The notes beneath the pieces are model-generated. The model saw only the letters and a list, made by a program, of their open reading frames with translations, had not been told where the DNA came from and made no database searches. Shown here piece by piece: positions 16,168-25,375 of a DNA stretch of 33,970 nucleotides (position 1 is the first letter of the stretch; every line of letters starts with the position of its first letter). The position numbers were made by a program, and so were the translations under genes. This DNA is from Ignavibacteriales bacterium (GTDB lineage: Bacteria; Bacteroidota; Ignavibacteria; Ignavibacteriales; Melioribacteraceae), in NCBI GenBank assembly GCA_016234355.1, contig JACRFC010000036.1, positions 1 to 33,970 of the forward strand, in the 5' to 3' direction.

Positions 16168-19100
16168 ATGAAAAAAAAATTGTTACTTTTCACTCTTGCA
16201 ACCGCTATTCTTTCATTCTTAATATTGCGGCCGCAATTCGATAAAACCGAAAAATCTCGGGAAGTTGGATTGAGGGAGAATGAGGAGAGAGAGGATTTTG
16301 AAGCAAGTTCCAGACAAATGTTTTTGATGCTCAGAGATCCTGCAATCAATCAGATACCTAAAAATATTTATTCTAATGAAAGGCAATTTTTAGAGTCATT
16401 TCCTCAAAGACTGTTAAAGGGACAAGCTTTAACATGGGTTGAAAGAGGACCAAACAATACAAGCGGCAGAGTTCGAGGGCTCGGAATTGATGTTCGTACA
16501 ACAACGGCTCCTAATATTACCATTATAACAGGTGCTGTTTCCGGCGGTTTATGGAAATCAACAAACAACGGTGATACTTGGTTTAAGACCACAAATAATT
16601 CTCAGCTTCATAGTGTTACATGTATGGTGCAAGATACAAGACAAGGAAGGCAGAATACATGGTATGCAGGAAGTGGTGAACAACTTGGTAACAGCGCTTC
16701 CGGAACCGGTGCTACTTATTTAGGAGATGGTATTTTCAAATCAACTGATAATGGAAATACATGGACTCCTCTTTCATCAACTCAATCTAGTAACACTAGT
16801 TCATGGAATAGTGATTGGCAATACGTATGGAGACTTGCAGTAGATAAAAATAATACTGCTCAAGATGTGGTTTATGCAGCAACAACCGGTGGTGTTTACC
16901 GTTCACAAAACGGTGGAACTTCCTGGACGAAAGTATTAGCTGCCGGTGTAAATGATGCCGTTCCACTTGATATTGCAACAACAGATGACGGAACTCTCTA
17001 TGTTGCTTCAGGATCGGTTGGCGGTGCGGGCAATACCATTAAAGGTATTCGCAAATCGACTGATGGTGGAAATACTTTTTCCGATATAACTCCAGCCACA
17101 ATGCCTGATAACTATGCACGAATAGTATTGGCAATTGCTCCTTCAAACCAAAACGTTCTTTACTTTTTAGTTCAAGGAGTAAGTGGAGCCAATAATACTC
17201 CCGCCGCTCATAGTCACCAATTATGGAGATCAGCAGATGCCGGAGCTACTTGGAATAATATAAGTTCGGTAATTCCAAGCAATACAGCTCCTGATCTTGC
17301 TAATTTCGATACGCAAGGCGGTTACGATATGATACTTAACGTTAAACCAGATAATCCGAATTTTGTAATCTTTGGAGGGGTAAGTTTATATAAAGTCCAT
17401 GATGTTACAAATGATAATATGACTCTGGCACAAAAACATATTGGCGGATATGGAGTGTCATCAAATGGCACCGCAAATGCTTTGAATGATTTTAAGAATC
17501 ATCATCCCGATCAACATTATGGGGTATTTTTACCGGGTAATAATAATATATTTTATTGCGGCAATGATGGGGGCATACACATCGCAAACGATATTACAAA
17601 AACAACCGGTATGGATGCTTTCTGGCAAGTACCCAAAAGAACCGGCTTAAATATTACACAATTATATGCAATTGCAATTGCACCAGAAGCCGGCAGCGGC
17701 TTCATAGCAGGCGGATTTCAAGACAGAGGCAATTGGATGGCAAGAGATAATAATAATCCTTCTAACTGGCAGGAAACCGGAGGCGGTGATGGAACCATTT
17801 GCGCAATCGCTCCCGATGCACTAAATACAGTTTTTCAGGCAACTACAAACGGAAATATCTTTCGTTATGCAAAATCTGATGCTTCTTCACCAGTTAATAA
17901 TAATACGCCTATGAAGCCGGATGGATCTTCTAATGTGATGTTTGTAAATCCTTATGTTCTTGATCCGAACGATGGAAACCTTCTTTATTTTACAGGGGGC
18001 CGGAACAGCACAACAAATTCTGGAATATGGAGAAATACTTCTGCTACCACAGCAACAGAAACAATTGGCTGGCAGTTTCTTACAAATTCCGAAGTGGCAA
18101 ATACTCAGGTAACAGCAATATCAACTTCAACTTCGAATAGTACGAATGTTTTGTATTATGGAACTTCTGAAGGTAAAGTTTATAGGATGAATAATGCTAA
18201 TTCAGGCGACCCCGCGAAAGTTGATATAACGGGCGCTAATTTCCCGCAAGGATATGTGAATTGTATTGCAGTCGATCCTACAAATTCAGCAAATGCAATT
18301 GTAGTCTTCAGTAATTATAATGTTGACCGGCTTTGGTATACAACTGATTCAGGAAGTTCATGGACCAGCATCTCGGGAAATCTGACGGGCGGTGTACCTT
18401 CAGTCCGTTGGGCAAAAATATTCTATGTTAATAATCAGTTGAATGTCTTTTTGGCAACCAGTACAGGAGTTTATAAGACTAATACTTTATCTGGCGGTAC
18501 AACTACTTGGTCACCGGAAGCACAAACTTCAATTGGAAATGTGGTTTGTGTAATGCTGGATTACCGTTCATCCGACAATACTCTTGTTGTTGCAACCCAT
18601 GGAAGAGGCGTGTTTGAAGCAAAAATTACTTCTGTAGCAACCGCTCCAACAAGTCCTACTAGTTTAGCGGCAACTGCAGTAAGCTCTTCTCAAATTAATT
18701 TGACATGGCAGGATAATTCGACTGATGAAACAGGATTTAAAATTGACAGAAAACAAAATCCTTCCGATGCATGGACAAACATAACAACTACTAATGCTAA
18801 CATAACTTCTTTTAGTAACACATCTTTAACTGATGGAATAAAATATTATTATAGAATTTATGCATTTAATTCTAACGGAAACTCTAATTTCTCAAACGAA
18901 GTAAATGCTGTTACTACTATGTTAGCTCCAACCAATCTAACTGTACAAACAGTAAATTCTCAAGTAACTCTTAACTGGACAGATAATTCTCAAGGTGAGG
19001 ACGGATATACGATCGAAAGAAAGCAAGGATCAACCGGACAATTTGTAAAAGTCTCAGACGTTAACAAAAATGTCTCTACTTACACTGAAACACCATTAAA

Positions 19101-19764
19101 TGATGGAACAAAATATTATTATAGAGTTTATGCATTTAATTCTAACGGAAACTCGGGTTTCTCAAACGAAGTAAATGCTGTAACACCAATGTTGGCTCCA
19201 ACCAATCTAACTGTACAAACAGTAAATTCTCAGGCAGTTCTTCATTGGACAGATAATTCTCAAAGTGAAGATGGATATACAATTGAAAGAAAAGTAGGTC
19301 AATCAGGACAGTTTGCAAAAGTGACAGATGTTAATAGTAATGCGACGACTTACACTGATGCAGCCGTTACAGCGGGACAACAATATTTTTACAGAGTAAG
19401 GGGATTTAATTCTAATATTAATTCATCTTATTCGAATGAAGCTACCGTTACGATTACAGATGTGAATGGTGAAGAAGCAATTCCTACAAGTTTTGCTCTT
19501 TATCAAAATTATCCGAATCCGTTTAATCCATCAACAACAATTAAATTTGCCGTTCCAAATACTGCACAAGTAGCTATTGATATTTATGATCTTAACGGTC
19601 AAAAAATTGCTGCCATAATGAACGAAGAAAAAGCGGCTGGTTATCATACCGTCAGTTGGAATGGAAAAAATAATAAGGGTGCTGATGTAACAAGCGGCAT
19701 TTATTTTTATACAATACGAGCTGGAAGTTTTACTGAAGTAAGAAAAATGTTATTGCTTAAGTAA
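16168..19764 (+). CDS. Large T9SS-exported sialidase/BNR-like propeller protein with three FN3 domains
   Basis: A 1198-residue secreted protein. It has an N-terminal signal-anchor-like segment (LLLFTLATAILSFLIL) and a propeller region from about 85 to 820 with many Asp-box-like turns (STNNGDTWFKT, STDNGNTWTPL, SQNGGTSWTKV, SADAGATWNNI, TTDSGSSWTSI). Three fibronectin type III domains follow (about 825-920, 920-1010 and 1010-1100), then a T9SS type A sorting domain (FALYQNYPNPFNPSTTIKF ... GIYFYTI ... KMLLLK). WVERGPNNTSGRVRGLGI at the propeller start is typical of uncharacterised BNR-repeat proteins of this clade. Catalytic sialidase residues are not evident, so adhesion or polymer binding is as likely as hydrolysis. 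AAGGAG (16155-16160) supports the start. A hairpin terminator follows. Confidence 0.87.
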   Translation: MKKKLLLFTLATAILSFLILRPQFDKTEKSREVGLRENEEREDFEASSRQMFLMLRDPAINQIPKNIYSNERQFLESFPQRLLKGQALTWVERGPNNTSGRVRGLGIDVRTTTAPNITIITGAVSGGLWKSTNNGDTWFKTTNNSQLHSVTCMVQDTRQGRQNTWYAGSGEQLGNSASGTGATYLGDGIFKSTDNGNTWTPLSSTQSSNTSSWNSDWQYVWRLAVDKNNTAQDVVYAATTGGVYRSQNGGTSWTKVLAAGVNDAVPLDIATTDDGTLYVASGSVGGAGNTIKGIRKSTDGGNTFSDITPATMPDNYARIVLAIAPSNQNVLYFLVQGVSGANNTPAAHSHQLWRSADAGATWNNISSVIPSNTAPDLANFDTQGGYDMILNVKPDNPNFVIFGGVSLYKVHDVTNDNMTLAQKHIGGYGVSSNGTANALNDFKNHHPDQHYGVFLPGNNNIFYCGNDGGIHIANDITKTTGMDAFWQVPKRTGLNITQLYAIAIAPEAGSGFIAGGFQDRGNWMARDNNNPSNWQETGGGDGTICAIAPDALNTVFQATTNGNIFRYAKSDASSPVNNNTPMKPDGSSNVMFVNPYVLDPNDGNLLYFTGGRNSTTNSGIWRNTSATTATETIGWQFLTNSEVANTQVTAISTSTSNSTNVLYYGTSEGKVYRMNNANSGDPAKVDITGANFPQGYVNCIAVDPTNSANAIVVFSNYNVDRLWYTTDSGSSWTSISGNLTGGVPSVRWAKIFYVNNQLNVFLATSTGVYKTNTLSGGTTTWSPEAQTSIGNVVCVMLDYRSSDNTLVVATHGRGVFEAKITSVATAPTSPTSLAATAVSSSQINLTWQDNSTDETGFKIDRKQNPSDAWTNITTTNANITSFSNTSLTDGIKYYYRIYAFNSNGNSNFSNEVNAVTTMLAPTNLTVQTVNSQVTLNWTDNSQGEDGYTIERKQGSTGQFVKVSDVNKNVSTYTETPLNDGTKYYYRVYAFNSNGNSGFSNEVNAVTPMLAPTNLTVQTVNSQAVLHWTDNSQSEDGYTIERKVGQSGQFAKVTDVNSNATTYTDAAVTAGQQYFYRVRGFNSNINSSYSNEATVTITDVNGEEAIPTSFALYQNYPNPFNPSTTIKFAVPNTAQVAIDIYDLNGQKIAAIMNEEKAAGYHTVSWNGKNNKGADVTSGIYFYTIRAGSFTEVRKMLLLK
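18832..19293 (+). repeat. Tandem 270-base duplication within the FN3 region
   Basis: Bases 18832-19023 recur at 19102-19293 with an exact offset of 270 bases, one FN3 domain. Long runs are identical, for example 38 bases at 18925-18962 and 19195-19232. The similarity at the DNA level, beyond what protein constraint needs, indicates a recent duplication or conversion between modules. Confidence 0.85.
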
Positions 19765-19775
19765 ATATCAAATAT

Positions 19776-19803
19776 AAAAGAATGGGGTCCGCCCCATTCT
19801 TTT
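19776..19803. terminator. Bidirectional hairpin terminator between convergent genes
   Basis: A 12-base perfect stem, AAAAGAATGGGG and its complement, with loop TCCG. A flanking on one side and T on the other let it serve both the large + strand gene (ends 19764) and the - strand HAD gene (ends 19828). Confidence 0.85.
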
Positions 19804-19827
19804 GTATCAACTTTTTTTATGGACACT

Positions 19828-20463
19828 TTATTGGAAAATATTTCTTAAATCATCAATTACTAAACAGTTTAGTTTTTCCAATTTCTCTTTGATTTGATGT
19901 CCGCTTGAACTTAAGATACAATCCGCACCAATCTCCGTTGCAACTTCATAATCATGTTCTGTATCGCCGAGAAAAAGCGTTTCACCTTTTCCGTTACCCA
20001 GACGCTTCATTAAATTTTTTCCAAGATGAAGTTTACCTGCAGCGTAAATATTATCAAGACCGACAATGTGAGAGAAATATTTAGTCAGACCGAAGTGTTC
20101 CACCATTTCTTCAAGTGTGTGCTGAGAATATGCAGAGAGAATTGACTGCCCGATTCCGAGTTGATTTATTTTTCCCATCACATCAATAACCCCGTCATAA
20201 ACTGTGCATTCAAATTTTCTGCGTTCGTATTCATCCATCCATCTTTTGCCGATAACCTCGAACGGTTCTTCCTCAAAATCAAATCCAAGTGCGGCATAAT
20301 AATTTTTAACGGGGATTGTGAAAACGTTTTTGTACTCTTCTTTAGTAATTGTTTTAAGCTTTTTTTCTTTTAACAGCCAGTTAATTAATTCTACGCAAAG
20401 ATCCACGTCGTTAATTATGGTTCCGTTCCAATCCCAAATTATATGCTTGTATTTTTCAATCAT
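19828..20463 (-). CDS. HAD-superfamily hydrolase (phosphoglycolate-phosphatase-like)
   Basis: A 211-residue cytosolic protein of the HAD fold. Motif I is IIWDWNGTIIND with the nucleophile D11; the usual second Asp (+2, acid/base) is Asn (N13). Motif II is the serine in GQSILSAYS, motif III is K in AAGKLHLGK, and motif IV is LFLGDTEHDYEVA with the magnesium-binding acids. A helical cap lies between motifs I and II. The WDWNGT form occurs in a known subset of this family, so it is not necessarily inactive, but the missing acid/base residue makes efficient phosphatase turnover uncertain. It is transcribed divergently from the amidase gene. Confidence 0.88.
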   Translation of the reverse strand: MIEKYKHIIWDWNGTIINDVDLCVELINWLLKEKKLKTITKEEYKNVFTIPVKNYYAALGFDFEEEPFEVIGKRWMDEYERRKFECTVYDGVIDVMGKINQLGIGQSILSAYSQHTLEEMVEHFGLTKYFSHIVGLDNIYAAGKLHLGKNLMKRLGNGKGETLFLGDTEHDYEVATEIGADCILSSSGHQIKEKLEKLNCLVIDDLRNIFQ

Positions 20464-20618
20464 GATAAAACAAAGTTAATAAAATTATTCTTAACTCAGA
20501 ATTTTTACATATCATTAAATAAACATTGCTTCCCTTCCCGTCAATCCCTAATTTTCACAATAGCTCATTGATTGTGTACGCTTCATTTATTATAAATCAA
20601 AATTTATGGATACTCCTT

Positions 20619-22280
20619 ATGAAACTATTTAAAAATATTTCATTCATAAAATTGATCATTATACTTCTTCTTAGTTCACAAATCTCTTTCCCCCAGCAAA
20701 CTGAAAAGAAGATCAAGAAAGAAGATATTCTCAATGCAGAAAAAATATTCGGTCTTGAATTTACCGATGCGGAAAGAGATTCTATGCAAACTGCTCTTAA
20801 TGATAATTTGGCTAAGTACAACGGAATTCACAAAGTTGAATTGCTTAACAGCATTCCTCCCGCTCTTTTATTTAATCCGATCCCTGCCGGATTTAAGTTT
20901 GATCAAAAACAGAAGCCGCTCAAATTCAGCAGCTACTCGAATGTTAAAATGCCAGGCAACATGGAAGACCTTGTCTACTACTCTATTGGAGAGCTGGCTC
21001 AATTAATCAAAACAAAAAAATTAACTTCAACCGAACTAACTAAATTCTTCTTAGAGCGTTTGAAAAAATACGGACCAAAACTTCACTGCATAATAACTTT
21101 GACAGAGGAACGTGCAATTGAAGAAGCCAAAAAAGCCGATGAAGAAATAGCAAAAGGAAAATACAAGGGATTATTGCACGGAATTCCTTTTGGTGTAAAA
21201 GATCTTCTCTCGACAAAAAAATATAAAACAACCTGGGGAGCAGAACCATTTATTGATCAACTGATTGATGAAGATGCAACAGTTATTAAAAAATTAAACG
21301 ATGCCGGCGCGGTGCTTGCAGTTAAGTTTTCTATGGGCGCTTTGGCAATGGGTGATGTTTGGTTTGGCGGAATGACAAGAAATCCGTGGGATACAACAAG
21401 AGGTTCAAGCGGTTCATCTGCGGGTTCGGCAGCGGCTGTTTCTGCTGGATTAATTCCATTTGCTATTGGAACAGAAACACTTGGATCAATTGTCTCTCCT
21501 TCTACAGTTTGCGGTGTTACAAGTCTGCGTCCGACTTACGGAAGAGTCAGCCGTTCCGGTGCAATGGCTTTAAGCTGGTCGATGGATAAGATCGGTTCTC
21601 TTTGCAGAAATACAGAAGATATCGCAATTGTTTTCAATGCTATTTACGGATTAGATGAAAAAGATCAAACTCTTTATAATGCATCTTTTAATTACACACC
21701 TAAACTTGATATTAAAAAATTGCGTGTCGGTTATCTCAAGAATGATTTTGACAAGGACTATGCGTTTCATAAAAATGATTCTCTTGCATTAAAAAAATTA
21801 GAGGAACTTGGTGTTCAGCTAATTTCTATTAAATTACCGGATATAAACGTTGATAATCTTCGCATAATACTTTCTGCTGAAGCTGGCGCCGCGTTCGATG
21901 AACTCACCCGTTCCAATAAAGACGATCTTCTTAAACGGCAGACAAAAAATGCATGGCCTAATCAGTTTAGATCCTATCGCTTCATTCCTGCTGTCGAATA
22001 TATAAATGCAAACAGAATCCGTTTTCAACTTATACAAGAAATGGAAAAGCTGTTTGATAAAGTTGATTTGTATGTTGCACCGTCATGGCAAGGCAGTAAC
22101 TTGTTAACCACAAACTTAACCGGCAATCCATGTGTAGTTCTTCCAAATGGATTTTCTCAGCACGGCACTCCAACAAGTTTTACATTCATCGGTAATTTAT
22201 TTGACGAAGCAAGATTGATCGCATTTGCAAAAATTTATCAGGATGCAACTGATCATCATAAGAAACATCCGCAATTATAA
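20619..22280 (+). CDS. Exported amidase-signature enzyme
   Basis: A 553-residue amidase-signature protein. The Ser-cisSer-Lys triad is visible: K194 (GIPFGVKDLL), S266 (within TRGSSGSSAGSAAAV) and S290 (GTETLGSIVSPS). The start at ATG 20619 gives a signal peptide (MKLFKNISFIKLIIILLLSS, then QISFPQQ); an upstream TTG at 20526 would add 31 residues that bury it, so I rejected that. About 100 extra residues between the signal and the amidase core (KEDILNAEKIFGLEFTDAERD...) match the clade-specific exported amidases and not GatA. It probably hydrolyses an amide in the periplasm or outside; no gatB/gatC is near, so a role in tRNA amidation is unlikely. Confidence 0.9.
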   Translation: MKLFKNISFIKLIIILLLSSQISFPQQTEKKIKKEDILNAEKIFGLEFTDAERDSMQTALNDNLAKYNGIHKVELLNSIPPALLFNPIPAGFKFDQKQKPLKFSSYSNVKMPGNMEDLVYYSIGELAQLIKTKKLTSTELTKFFLERLKKYGPKLHCIITLTEERAIEEAKKADEEIAKGKYKGLLHGIPFGVKDLLSTKKYKTTWGAEPFIDQLIDEDATVIKKLNDAGAVLAVKFSMGALAMGDVWFGGMTRNPWDTTRGSSGSSAGSAAAVSAGLIPFAIGTETLGSIVSPSTVCGVTSLRPTYGRVSRSGAMALSWSMDKIGSLCRNTEDIAIVFNAIYGLDEKDQTLYNASFNYTPKLDIKKLRVGYLKNDFDKDYAFHKNDSLALKKLEELGVQLISIKLPDINVDNLRIILSAEAGAAFDELTRSNKDDLLKRQTKNAWPNQFRSYRFIPAVEYINANRIRFQLIQEMEKLFDKVDLYVAPSWQGSNLLTTNLTGNPCVVLPNGFSQHGTPTSFTFIGNLFDEARLIAFAKIYQDATDHHKKHPQL

Positions 22281-22288
22281 CGTTCCTA

Positions 22289-22320
22289 CAGTAGAGACTT
22301 GATTAATCAAGTCCCTACTG
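22289..22320. repeat. 32-base palindromic element
   Basis: CAGTAGAGACTTGATT followed by its reverse complement with a single mismatched pair (22295/22314), lying 9 bases after the amidase stop. It has the same plan as the palindrome at 6345-6370 (TAGGGRCTT core arms). It may also end amidase transcription. Confidence 0.7.
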
Positions 22321-22380
22321 TTAGTTTTCATATAGAAATTTTCCACTCCTCCGTTATAAAACAATTCCAGGAGGTGAAAC

Positions 22381-23130
22381 ATGAAAGTCCTTGGTTCTTA
22401 CGAAAAAGCCCGTATTTATATTGACAAACATTATCAAGAATCCGAAGAAGCAAAATTCCGTAAACGAAAAATGAATCCCGGTCCTACAATCACAATCTCC
22501 CGCGAAACCGGAATTGGCGCTGTGGCAATCTGCGAAAAATTAATTGAGTACTTTAATCATTATGCCATCGATGATTATAACGATTGGACTTACTTTGACC
22601 GTGACCTGATAGAAAAAATAATGGAAGATCATCACCTGCCCGAACATTTTCGAAAATATCTATCAGAAGAGAAACAGCACAAAATTGATTCATGGTTCGG
22701 AGAGATATTGGGAATTTCTCCTTCAAAACTTTCTCTTCTTCACAAAACCTCGCACACAATATTAAAACTTGCCGAACATGGAAACGTAATTATTGTTGGA
22801 AGAGGTGCAAACATTATAACAACAACTATTCCGAATGCTTTTCATATCAGGTTCGTTGCACCGCTAAGTTTCAGAATTGAAAATGCAATGCAGCTTTACA
22901 ATGTTGACAGGAAAACTGCAACCGATTTTATTAAGGAGAAGGACGAATCCAGAAAAAATTATATCTGGAAATATTTTCATAAAAATATTGAAGACCCGCT
23001 TCTATATCACACTGTTGTCAATACTAACCTTCTCAAGTTTGAAGAAATTGCAGAAATGATAGGACACTGTGTAATAAGACGATTTCCGGAATTCTTTACA
23101 AGCCCATTTAAGGAATTAGTTAACGAATGA
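22381..23130 (+). CDS. Cytidylate-kinase-like family protein
   Basis: A 249-residue cytosolic protein of the cytidylate-kinase-like family. GPTITISRETGIGAVAICEK near residue 36 is the P-loop-like start of the family (the ISRxxGsGG form). YFDRDLIEKI, IIVGRGANIITTTIPNAFHI, LSFRIENAMQLYNV and DESRKNYIWKYF match the family's later blocks, including the RxxR-like lid. Its substrate is unknown; these proteins differ from the essential Cmk. Translation should be strong: AGGAGGTGA at 22369-22377, a near-complete Shine-Dalgarno that is unusual in this window. A CTCCTCC run at 22346-22352 could pair with it. The PEBP gene begins 9 bases after the stop. Confidence 0.85.
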   Translation: MKVLGSYEKARIYIDKHYQESEEAKFRKRKMNPGPTITISRETGIGAVAICEKLIEYFNHYAIDDYNDWTYFDRDLIEKIMEDHHLPEHFRKYLSEEKQHKIDSWFGEILGISPSKLSLLHKTSHTILKLAEHGNVIIVGRGANIITTTIPNAFHIRFVAPLSFRIENAMQLYNVDRKTATDFIKEKDESRKNYIWKYFHKNIEDPLLYHTVVNTNLLKFEEIAEMIGHCVIRRFPEFFTSPFKELVNE

Positions 23131-23139
23131 GAAGCTTAT

Positions 23140-23703
23140 ATGAAACAAATAAGTAAACTATTGTTTCTATCAATTCTGATTATTCCGATTTCTCAAAGCA
23201 ACATACAAAAACATATGAATAGGCAAAAGGAAAAGAAAATGGATTTCAAAATATTCAGCACCGCTTTTAAGGAAGGTGAAATGATTCCCGATAAATATAC
23301 TTGCGATGGAATCAATATTTCCCCTCTTCTCAATTGGACCGACCCGCCTGCCGGCACAAAAACTTTTGCACTTATCAATGATGATCCGGATGCGCCGATC
23401 GGTGACTGGGTTCACTGGATAGTGTTTAATATCCCGCCGGATGTTCGAGAGCTGAAAGAAGAAGCATCCTCTAAACATTTACTTCCCAAAGGTGCGGTTG
23501 AAGGGATAAATGATTTCCGAAAGAATAATTACGGTGGTCCGTGTCCGCCTTCGGGAACTCACAGATATTTCTTCAAGCTCTTCGCTTTAGATATTGTATT
23601 ACCACTCAAAGAATCTGCCGTCAAAAAACAATTGCTCGATTCGATGAAAGGGCATATTTTAGCCGAAGCAACTTTAATCGGTAAATACAAACGACAAAAA
23701 TAA
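23140..23703 (+). CDS. YbhB/YbcL-family (PEBP, Raf-kinase-inhibitor-like) protein
   Basis: A 187-residue protein with a probable signal peptide (MKQISKLLFLSILIIPISQS). The PEBP core shows FSTAFKEGEMIPDKYTCDG, SPLLNWTDPPAGTKTFALI, DDPDAPIGDWVHWIVFNIP, GGPCPPSGTHRYFFKLFALD and KGHILAEATLIGKY. These include the conserved D-x-DAP and P-P-x-G-x-H-R-Y segments lining the phosphate/ligand pocket. The biological role of bacterial members is not known. It is probably co-transcribed with the kinase-like gene upstream (9-base gap). An alternative start at M26 (MNRQKEKK) or M34 (MDFKIF) would give a cytosolic form. Confidence 0.88.
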   Translation: MKQISKLLFLSILIIPISQSNIQKHMNRQKEKKMDFKIFSTAFKEGEMIPDKYTCDGINISPLLNWTDPPAGTKTFALINDDPDAPIGDWVHWIVFNIPPDVRELKEEASSKHLLPKGAVEGINDFRKNNYGGPCPPSGTHRYFFKLFALDIVLPLKESAVKKQLLDSMKGHILAEATLIGKYKRQK

Positions 23704-23734
23704 AGCGACACGAACAGAACAAGATCAAGAACAT

Positions 23735-23769
23735 GATCAAGAGCAAGATTCTTGCTCATGCTTTTGATC
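23735..23769 (+). terminator. Hairpin terminator after the PEBP gene
   Basis: The outer arm GATCAA/TTGATC and the inner perfect arm GAGCAAGA/TCTTGCTC form a two-part stem. It lies between the PEBP gene and the serine hydrolase gene. The tandem imperfect repeats GATCAAGA/GATCAAGAGCAAGA upstream suggest slippage. Confidence 0.55.
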
Positions 23770-23808
23770 TAACTATTTTTTCTTTCCCCAAAAAATCGGA
23801 GCTGTAAA

Positions 23809-25320
23809 ATGAAATCAAAAAAAATATCGCTCTACTCTATTCTTTTGTTGATCTCTTTTCTAATTACAAACTCTTTTGCTCAGCAGGATAAGCTTCAAAA
23901 AATTAATGAGTTTATCAACAAGGCAATGAAAGATTGGGAGATGCCCGGTTTTTCTGTCGCTATTGTAAAAAATGACTCTGTAATTTTTGCTAAAGGTTAC
24001 GGCGTTCGTAATATAAATAAAAGCGATCCGGTTGATGAAAATACTTTGTTCGTAATTGCATCGTGCAGCAAAGCTTTTACAACAGCATCTCTTGCAATTC
24101 TTGTTGATCAAGGAAAAATTAAGTGGGATGATCCTGTAACAAAATATCTTCCCGATTTTCAAATGTATGATCCATGGGTTACAAAGGAAATTACTATCCG
24201 CGATCTTACATCTCACAAAAGCGGATTAGAAACATTCAGCGGTGATTTTCTCTGGCTTAATTCAACTTACGACAGGAAAGAAGTAATTAACCGTGCACGC
24301 TACTTAAAACCGACTTCAAGTTTTCGCAGCAGGTATGGTTATCAAAATATTATGTTTATTACCGCAGCCGAAGTAATCAAAGCAGTAACCGATACTTCGT
24401 GGAGCGATTATATAAAAACTCATATACTGGAAAATTTGGAGATGAATCACACAAACACCAGCTATGAAGTTTATAACAATGACAACAACGCCGCAAATGG
24501 TCATTACAAAAAAGAAAATGTAATGAAAGTTTTTACCGATACACAGATAGATAATGCTCAAGGGGCGCTTGGTATTAATTCAAGTGCGATTGAAATGGCG
24601 CAGTGGATCCGTTTACAGCTTGGCAAAGGAAAATATAACGGTAAAAGAATTTTCAGCGAACGCCAATCTTCAGAAATGTGGTCAAATCAAACTCCAATAG
24701 GAACTTTGAATTACGGATTGGGCTGGTTTATCCGTTACTGGAACGGAAAAAGAATGTTGAACCACGGAGGCGGTATGCCCGGGATGATTTCTGATGTTAC
24801 ACTGGTTCCCGAAGAAAATTTTGGTTTTGTAATTCTTAGTAATTACGAAACCGGGATGGTTGGAGCAGTTAGAAATTACATTAGCGATCTGTTTACAAAT
24901 GCTGAACCGAAAGATTGGGAAAAATTAATGGTTGATGGTTTTGCAAAAAGACATGAAGCACAAGAAAAAGAATTTAAACGCAGAGAAGAAATACAAGCTA
25001 AAGATACAAAACCATCATTACCTCTTGAAAAATTTTCCGGAATGTATGAAGATAAAATGTACGGCAAAGCGGAAGTATCATTGAAAGACGGCAAACTGTT
25101 TTTGCAATTTCTTCCTACTCCTACTTTCCGTGGAGAACTAAATCATTACCAATATGATATGTTTTATATTGATTGGGAAGATGAATTCTTAACACGCGGC
25201 TGGGTTAAATTCGATATGAATTTCAATTCAGATATTAAGAAAATGACTTTCGAAGTTCCCAATTCACCGGATTTCATTTTTACTGAACTCCTCTTTGAAA
25301 AATTACCCGAGAAAAAATAA
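23809..25320 (+). CDS. Exported serine hydrolase, beta-lactamase class C / PBP4-like fold
   Basis: A 503-residue protein with a signal peptide (KISLYSILLLISFLITNSFAQ). The serine beta-lactamase-type fold shows S85-x-x-K88 (ASCSKAFTTAS), the Y178-x-N180 motif (YGYQN) and HGGGMPG as the third motif, where the usual KTG box is replaced as in esterase/peptidase members. The C-terminal 130 residues carry a DUF3471-like lipocalin domain (LEKFSGMYEDKMYG ... VSLKDGKLFLQF). Such proteins are usually D-amino-acid peptidases or esterases, not antibiotic resistance enzymes; resistance is not inferred. It is flanked by terminators on both sides, so it is probably monocistronic. Confidence 0.9.
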   Translation: MKSKKISLYSILLLISFLITNSFAQQDKLQKINEFINKAMKDWEMPGFSVAIVKNDSVIFAKGYGVRNINKSDPVDENTLFVIASCSKAFTTASLAILVDQGKIKWDDPVTKYLPDFQMYDPWVTKEITIRDLTSHKSGLETFSGDFLWLNSTYDRKEVINRARYLKPTSSFRSRYGYQNIMFITAAEVIKAVTDTSWSDYIKTHILENLEMNHTNTSYEVYNNDNNAANGHYKKENVMKVFTDTQIDNAQGALGINSSAIEMAQWIRLQLGKGKYNGKRIFSERQSSEMWSNQTPIGTLNYGLGWFIRYWNGKRMLNHGGGMPGMISDVTLVPEENFGFVILSNYETGMVGAVRNYISDLFTNAEPKDWEKLMVDGFAKRHEAQEKEFKRREEIQAKDTKPSLPLEKFSGMYEDKMYGKAEVSLKDGKLFLQFLPTPTFRGELNHYQYDMFYIDWEDEFLTRGWVKFDMNFNSDIKKMTFEVPNSPDFIFTELLFEKLPEKK

Positions 25321-25327
25321 TTTCTTA

Positions 25328-25375
25328 GCAAGCACCGGAATATTATTAGTGGATTATTTTGGTGCTTGCATTTTT
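25328..25375 (+). terminator. Rho-independent terminator after the serine hydrolase gene
   Basis: GCAAGCACC (25328-25336) pairs with GGTGCTTGC (25361-25369) and is followed by ATTTTT. The 24-base loop is long but AT-rich. Confidence 0.7.

Noticed and set aside
18640-19450. Direct repeats considered as a CRISPR-like or tandem array
   Set aside because: They stay in frame, have a 270-base period and encode FN3 domains.
20526-20618. Longer amidase start at TTG 20526
   Set aside because: It adds 31 residues before a clean signal peptide, and no ribosome site is seen there.
23809-25320. Antibiotic-resistance beta-lactamase
   Set aside because: Although the fold motifs are present, the C-terminal DUF3471-like domain and the HGGGMPG motif point to the broad serine hydrolase group, not to class C resistance enzymes.
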